Position numbers and translations under genes: made by a program
NCBI RefSeq assembly: GCF_001894825.1
Contig: NZ_BCWY01000026.1
Coordinates: forward strand, 1 to 64,000
Reading direction: 5' to 3'
DNA length: 64,000 nt
From: Rhodococcus jostii NBRC 16295
Lineage (GTDB): Bacteria; Actinomycetota; Actinomycetes; Mycobacteriales; Mycobacteriaceae
Notes under the pieces: generated by a model
Told to the model about the DNA's origin: nothing
The model's database searches: none
What the model saw: only the letters and a program-made list of their open reading frames with translations
Shown here: piece by piece, positions 59,902 through 64,000 of the stretch
Numbering within the stretch: the stretch's first letter is position 1
Layout: every line of letters begins with the position of its first letter

Positions 59902-61989
59902 GTGAACCGAATACCCGGCCGAGACTTCTCGGCCCTGTTTGACCCCCGATCGGTCGCCGTAATCGGGGCGAGCAACGACCACAGCAAGTACGGCAATTGG
60001 CTCAGCGCCCAAGCCCTGCGCATGAAGGACCTCAGGTCGGTGCACCTGGTCAACCGGCGTGCGGAGCCGGTACTCGGTTATTCCACGGTCGCCGCACTCT
60101 CCGATGTGCCCACCACCGTCGATCTGGTGGTGATCACGGTGCCCGCCAACGGCTTCGAGGACGCGGTGGACGATGCGTTGGCCGCCGGGGCGAAGGCGAT
60201 CGTGGGTGTGACCGCCGGCTTCGCCGAGCTGGGCGAGGACGGGCGCACAACCCAGAATCGGATCGTTGAGCGTGTGCGCGATGCCGGTGCGATGCTGCTG
60301 GGTCCGAACTGCCTCGGCGTCTCCGACTCGACGACCGCACTGACACTCGCCTCCAACCCATTACCCGCCGGTCGGGTCAGTTTGCTCTCCCAGAGCGGCA
60401 ACATGGCACTCGAACTCGCCGGGTTCTTCGGCCGCCGCGACCTGGGCTTCGCCCGGTTCGTCTCGCTGGGTAACCAGGCCGATGTCACGGTCGCCGACTT
60501 TATCGACGCCTGCGCCGACCACGACGGCACCGACCTGATCGCCGTCTACTGCGAGGACTTCGGCGACGGCCGCGCCGTTGTGGCCGCCGCCGCCCACGCC
60601 CGCCGCCGAGGAAAGCCGGTCGTTCTGCTGACCGTCGGCGGGAGCGAGGCCTCCGTCCGCGGGGCCCGCTCACATACCGGAGCCCTCACGACCAGCTCGG
60701 ATGTCCTCGATGCCGCATGCCGGCACGCCGGCATCTACCGTGTACATACCCCGCGCGAACTCGCCGACGTCGCGGCGATGCTCCTCACCTGCCAATCCCA
60801 GACCGTCAGTCGAGTCGCCGTCATCGCCGACGGCGGCGGCCACGCGGGGGTCGCGTCCGACGTCCTCGAATCCGCCGGGCTGACAGTCCCCGAATTCTCG
60901 GCGCAAATTCGGCAGCAACTGCGGGCGGCACTCCCACCGTCCGCCGGGGTCAGCAACCCGATCGACCTCGCCGGCGCCGGCGAACTGGACATCACCTCCT
61001 TTGCCGCCATCCTGGACACCGCATTGACCGGCCCGGAGATCGATGCGGTGGTCGTCACCGGATACTTCGGCGGCTACGGCGACTACGGTGACACCCTCGC
61101 GCAGGGAGAGATCGACACCGCTCATCGCATGGTTCAGCTCGCGCACCAACACCACAAACCCGTTCTGGTGCACACCATGCGGCCGAGCAGCGCCGCGGCG
61201 ACCGTCCTCACCGCTGGGGGCATCCCCGTCTTCGAGGCGATCGAGGACGCCGCCCGCACCCTAGGCGCCCTCGTCGACGTCCCGCCACCGGCATCGACAC
61301 CCGGCCCGGTCGGGTCGGCGCCGATGCTGACCTCCGACGGATACTGGGACGCCCGCGAGCTGTTCCGGGACGCCGGCGTCGACTTCCTGCCTGCGCATCT
61401 GGTCCACACCCGTGCCGAGGCGGTCGCCGCATCAGATGCGATCGGGTATCCCGTGGTGCTCAAAGCCATGGGGTTGCTCCACAAATCCGACGCCGGCGGC
61501 GTGGTCCTGGGCCTGCGCACCGCCCAGGACGTCGAGCGGGCCTTCGACGCAATGGAGCGCTCACTCTCAGCGCCCGGATACTGCGTCGAAGCGATGGCCG
61601 ACCTCGACGCCGGGGTGGAGCTGATCGTCGGGGTCCAAACCGATCCACGGTTCGGGCCGATCGCCATGGTCGGGATCGGCGGTGTGTTCACCGAGGTCCT
61701 CGCCGACGTAGCCTTCGCGCTCGCCCCCATCGACTCCGTTGCGGCCCGCCAACTCCTGGGCCGTTTACGTGCGGCAACCCTGCTGCACGGTGTCCGCGGT
61801 CGGCCCCCCATCGACCTCGATGCCGCCGCCGAGGCCATCGCCGCCATCACCTCGGTGGCCGCCGAACACCCCGAGATCGCCGAACTCGAGGTCAACCCTC
61901 TGCTGGCGACCCCACGCGGGGCAGTCGGCTTGGACGCTCGAATCATCCTCACAAACAACATGATCGACAACCCTGAAAGGACTTCCTAA
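59902..61989 (+). CDS. NDP-forming acyl-CoA ligase (acetate-CoA ligase type)
   Basis: About 695 residues. A CoA-binding Rossmann domain opens with LFDPRSVAVIGASNDHSKYG. The middle has the ligase alpha-subunit-like domains with ARSHTGALTTSSDVLDAAC, which contains the phospho-histidine, and the C-terminal third (from about residue 460) is an ATP-grasp domain with YPVVLKAMGLLHKSDAGGV. It forms an acyl-CoA from acid, CoA and ATP with ADP plus phosphate. The start is uncertain: GTG 59902 (TGAGGTGA upstream) is preferred to GTG 59890. It is coupled to the next gene. Confidence 0.9.
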   Translation: MNRIPGRDFSALFDPRSVAVIGASNDHSKYGNWLSAQALRMKDLRSVHLVNRRAEPVLGYSTVAALSDVPTTVDLVVITVPANGFEDAVDDALAAGAKAIVGVTAGFAELGEDGRTTQNRIVERVRDAGAMLLGPNCLGVSDSTTALTLASNPLPAGRVSLLSQSGNMALELAGFFGRRDLGFARFVSLGNQADVTVADFIDACADHDGTDLIAVYCEDFGDGRAVVAAAAHARRRGKPVVLLTVGGSEASVRGARSHTGALTTSSDVLDAACRHAGIYRVHTPRELADVAAMLLTCQSQTVSRVAVIADGGGHAGVASDVLESAGLTVPEFSAQIRQQLRAALPPSAGVSNPIDLAGAGELDITSFAAILDTALTGPEIDAVVVTGYFGGYGDYGDTLAQGEIDTAHRMVQLAHQHHKPVLVHTMRPSSAAATVLTAGGIPVFEAIEDAARTLGALVDVPPPASTPGPVGSAPMLTSDGYWDARELFRDAGVDFLPAHLVHTRAEAVAASDAIGYPVVLKAMGLLHKSDAGGVVLGLRTAQDVERAFDAMERSLSAPGYCVEAMADLDAGVELIVGVQTDPRFGPIAMVGIGGVFTEVLADVAFALAPIDSVAARQLLGRLRAATLLHGVRGRPPIDLDAAAEAIAAITSVAAEHPEIAELEVNPLLATPRGAVGLDARIILTNNMIDNPERTS

Positions 61990-63176
61990 TGGATTTCGGA
62001 TACACCCCCAAGCTTGCCGAGCTGAAGGAACGCGCTCGCGCGCTGACCGAGACGATCATCCCCTTCGAGCTCGAGTGCGAACAGAACAACGGGCTCACCG
62101 CACAGGCCCATGCGACGATCAAGCAGGCCGTCCTCGATTCCGGGCTGCAGGCCATCAACACCCCCACCGAGTACGGCGGTGCCGGCCTGAGCGTGCTCGA
62201 ACAGGCCGTCGTCCAGGACGAGCTCGGCAAACTCACCAACGCCCTGTGGGACACAGTATGGCGGCCTGCCAATCCCCTCGCCCACGCCACCTCAGAGCAG
62301 ATCGAGCGCTACCTGATCCCCGGTGCCCGGGGTGATCGCCGCGATGCCGTCGCCATCTCCGAGGCGAACGCCGGCTCCGACTTCTCCAGCGCCGTCACCA
62401 CCGCCAAGCCCGACGGGGACGGGTACCTGATCAACGGCGAGAAATGGTTTGTCACGGTCGGTGACGTCGCCGACTATCTGATCGTGCTCGCCAATGTCGA
62501 ACCCGACAACGCTCCCACCATGTTCCTGATCGATGCCGATACCCCCGGGGTGTCGATCAAGCACATTCCCCGGTTCACCCACACCTTCGTCTACGAGCAC
62601 CCCGAGTTCACCTTCGACAACGTCCGAGTCGGCGCCGACGCCGTCCTCGGCGAAATCGGAGAAGGCCTCGAACTGACCCGGGACTGGTTCACCGAGGAAC
62701 GCCTGATGATCGGTGCCCGCACCATCGGCGCCGCCGAACGCGCCCTGACCCTGGCCGTCCACTGGGCACGCGACCGCGTCCAAGGCGGACAACCACTGAT
62801 CAACCGTCAGCTCATCCAGGGCATGATCGCCGACTCCGTCGTCGACATCACCACCAACCGGGCCCTCACCCATCAGGTCGCGTGGGAGTTCGACCATGCG
62901 GACCTCACCGACCCGGCCGTTCGCAAGACGCTGCACGCCAAGGCGGCAACCGTGAAACTGGCTGCCTCGGAGGCCTCGAACCGGGTCGCCGACCGTGCCG
63001 TCCAGATCTTCGGCGGCCGCGGATACATTCGCGACTACCCGGTCGAGCGGCTCTGGCGCGAACTACGAGTCGACCGCATCTGGGAAGGCACCTCCGAGAT
63101 CCAGCGACTGGTCATCGCGAACGAAGCCAACAAGCGCGGACTCGACAAGCTCCTGTCCTTCCCGCATCCGGTCTGA
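61989..63176 (+). CDS. Acyl-CoA dehydrogenase
   Basis: The 395-residue enzyme has NTPTEYGGAGLSVLEQAV, AISEANAGSDFSSAV, and the C-terminal FGGRGYIRDYPVERLWRELR with WEGTSEIQRLVI, the classical catalytic-glutamate motif. Its ATG overlaps the ligase stop (TAATG), so the two are translationally coupled. As last gene of the operon it would introduce a double bond into the acyl-CoA made by the ligase. It is the fifth acyl-CoA dehydrogenase in the window, but the only one outside the AGTA-N2-TACT regulon. Confidence 0.93.
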   Translation: MDFGYTPKLAELKERARALTETIIPFELECEQNNGLTAQAHATIKQAVLDSGLQAINTPTEYGGAGLSVLEQAVVQDELGKLTNALWDTVWRPANPLAHATSEQIERYLIPGARGDRRDAVAISEANAGSDFSSAVTTAKPDGDGYLINGEKWFVTVGDVADYLIVLANVEPDNAPTMFLIDADTPGVSIKHIPRFTHTFVYEHPEFTFDNVRVGADAVLGEIGEGLELTRDWFTEERLMIGARTIGAAERALTLAVHWARDRVQGGQPLINRQLIQGMIADSVVDITTNRALTHQVAWEFDHADLTDPAVRKTLHAKAATVKLAASEASNRVADRAVQIFGGRGYIRDYPVERLWRELRVDRIWEGTSEIQRLVIANEANKRGLDKLLSFPHPV

Positions 63177-63229
63177 CCCAGCGTCCACCCGTTCTCCACC
63201 CCACGATCTCGCCTCAGGTGTGACGTAGT

Positions 63230-64000
63230 TCCTTCAAAAAGGGAGGCAGCACGAGGGCCAAAGTTCGGGCTGATCACCCTCTTCCCCACCCAAGGGCGGG
63301 ATACCCTAACGACACCGCAGGTTTCGCTTCACGCTACCGGCCGCATCCTCGCTCCCCTATTACAGGGGCTTTCGACACTGGGCTCCGACCCGACCCGACC
63401 CGTTCCCAGACCGAGCCGCCAGTCTGCTACCGGGCCTCCTGGCAGCTACCCGGACCGGACTTCCACCGGCAAGCGACGAAGAGCTTACGAACACGACAAG
63501 ATCGACTACCTCGAACTCAGAGCCACTCCTCTCGAGTTCTGCTGGACGCACCCCAGATCGGATACAGCCGGGGACGTTTGCGGGTGAAGCAACTTCGTCG
63601 CCTCCATCCCGTCCGATCTCCGGCAGCGCCCAAAGGGCGTTTCCAAATCCCAGGTCGGCCGGTTGATCGTGCGCCACATCCCCGACCTCAACCACAAGAT
63701 CAACGATCAGGGCAACGTTGTTCGACACCTGGCGCTTCCACACCTTCTTTGCCACCGCCACCGACCTTGACACCGTCGGCGCGGGCAATGCGCACCGTCA
63801 GCACGCCATCATCGAGCAGGTCCACGCGGACCTGAAGAACTCCGCCCTCGCTCATCTACCCTCGAAATCGTTCGCAGCGAACGCCGCGTGGCTCGTGTGC
63901 GCGGTGATGGCATTCGACCTCACCCGCGCCGCCGGGACTCTCACCGACGTCCCTCAAAGCCACCACCGCCACGATCCGGCGGACCCTAGTCTCGGTCCCG
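63230..64000 (+). pseudogene. IS1380-family transposase remnant, cut by window edge
   Basis: Near 63650-63710 one frame reads QVGRLIVRHIPDLNHKINDQ, then after an apparent extra base LFDTWRFHTFFATATDLDTV and AHRQHAIIEQVHADLKNSAL followed by AANAAWLVCAVMAFDLTRAA. Near the end the frame shifts again to KATTATIRRTLVSVP. This is the C-terminal half of IS1380-type transposases, with the DLKNSALAHLPS motif. At least two frameshifts make it non-functional. The upstream part (63230-63600) is unrecognisable. Confidence 0.75.

Noticed and set aside
1-64000. CRISPR array, tRNA or rRNA genes
   Set aside because: I saw no regularly spaced direct repeats and no tRNA- or rRNA-like sequence, though a program search would be needed to be sure about tRNAs.

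Overview
The window is high-GC actinobacterial DNA. A PknK-type kinase, short-chain dehydrogenases of the mycofactocin-coupled type, many FadE/FadD/thiolase-type genes and fragments of IS701, IS1380, IS1634 and IS21-like elements suggest a member of the Mycobacteriales, most likely Rhodococcus, Gordonia or a relative. This is inference from gene content; there is no rRNA or tRNA gene to anchor it. The IS debris suggests an accessory region or large plasmid.

Layout. 1-2.5 kb: a frameshifted kinase gene running off the left edge, then IS701-like debris. 2.6-12.4 kb: alpha-methylacyl-CoA racemase, two mycofactocin-type SDRs, a classical SDR, an aldehyde dehydrogenase, a DoxX membrane protein, an unusual MftD-like flavoenzyme and a cupin. 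12.8-17.4 kb: an Asp-box beta-propeller protein, a second aldehyde dehydrogenase, a small dimeric-barrel protein and a cysteine-hydrolase-fold protein without its cysteine. 17.4-18.3 kb: more IS debris, inverted relative to the first. 18.3-23.7 kb: VOC protein, flavin/2Fe-2S reductase, acyl-CoA synthetase, cupin-like protein, nitronate monooxygenase. 23.9-27.7 kb: a ribose-type ABC importer. 28.1-36.1 kb: beta-oxidation genes (two acyl-CoA dehydrogenases, SDR, SCPx-type thiolase with its OB-fold partner, enoyl-CoA hydratase), small barrel proteins and a catalytically dead SDR. 36.8-52.9 kb: amidohydrolase, two small paralogous proteins, two acyl-CoA synthetases, two acyl-CoA dehydrogenases, a CoA-transferase, an enoyl-CoA hydratase, two TetR regulators, two MaoC-type hydratases and an alpha/beta hydrolase. 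54.5-63.2 kb: an XRE-TetR fusion regulator divergent from an NCS1 permease, aldehyde dehydrogenase, zinc alcohol dehydrogenase, NDP-forming CoA ligase and acyl-CoA dehydrogenase. 63.2-64 kb: a decayed IS1380 transposase running off the right edge.

How it fits together. The 2.5-53 kb part looks like one dispersed catabolic regulon. An alcohol would be oxidised by mycofactocin-coupled SDRs and aldehyde dehydrogenases, activated to a CoA thioester, epimerised if alpha-branched, and broken down by several beta-oxidation sets. The strongest support is a short palindrome, AGTA-N2-TACT, found in exact form in eight intergenic promoter regions and with one mismatch in six more, often overlapping a TATA(C/G)T-like -10 box. 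It also occurs at the promoter region of one of the two TetR genes, so that TetR is the leading candidate regulator. The substrate is not determined. The 54.5-63.2 kb module lacks the motif and appears to be a separate uptake-and-oxidation system with its own regulator.
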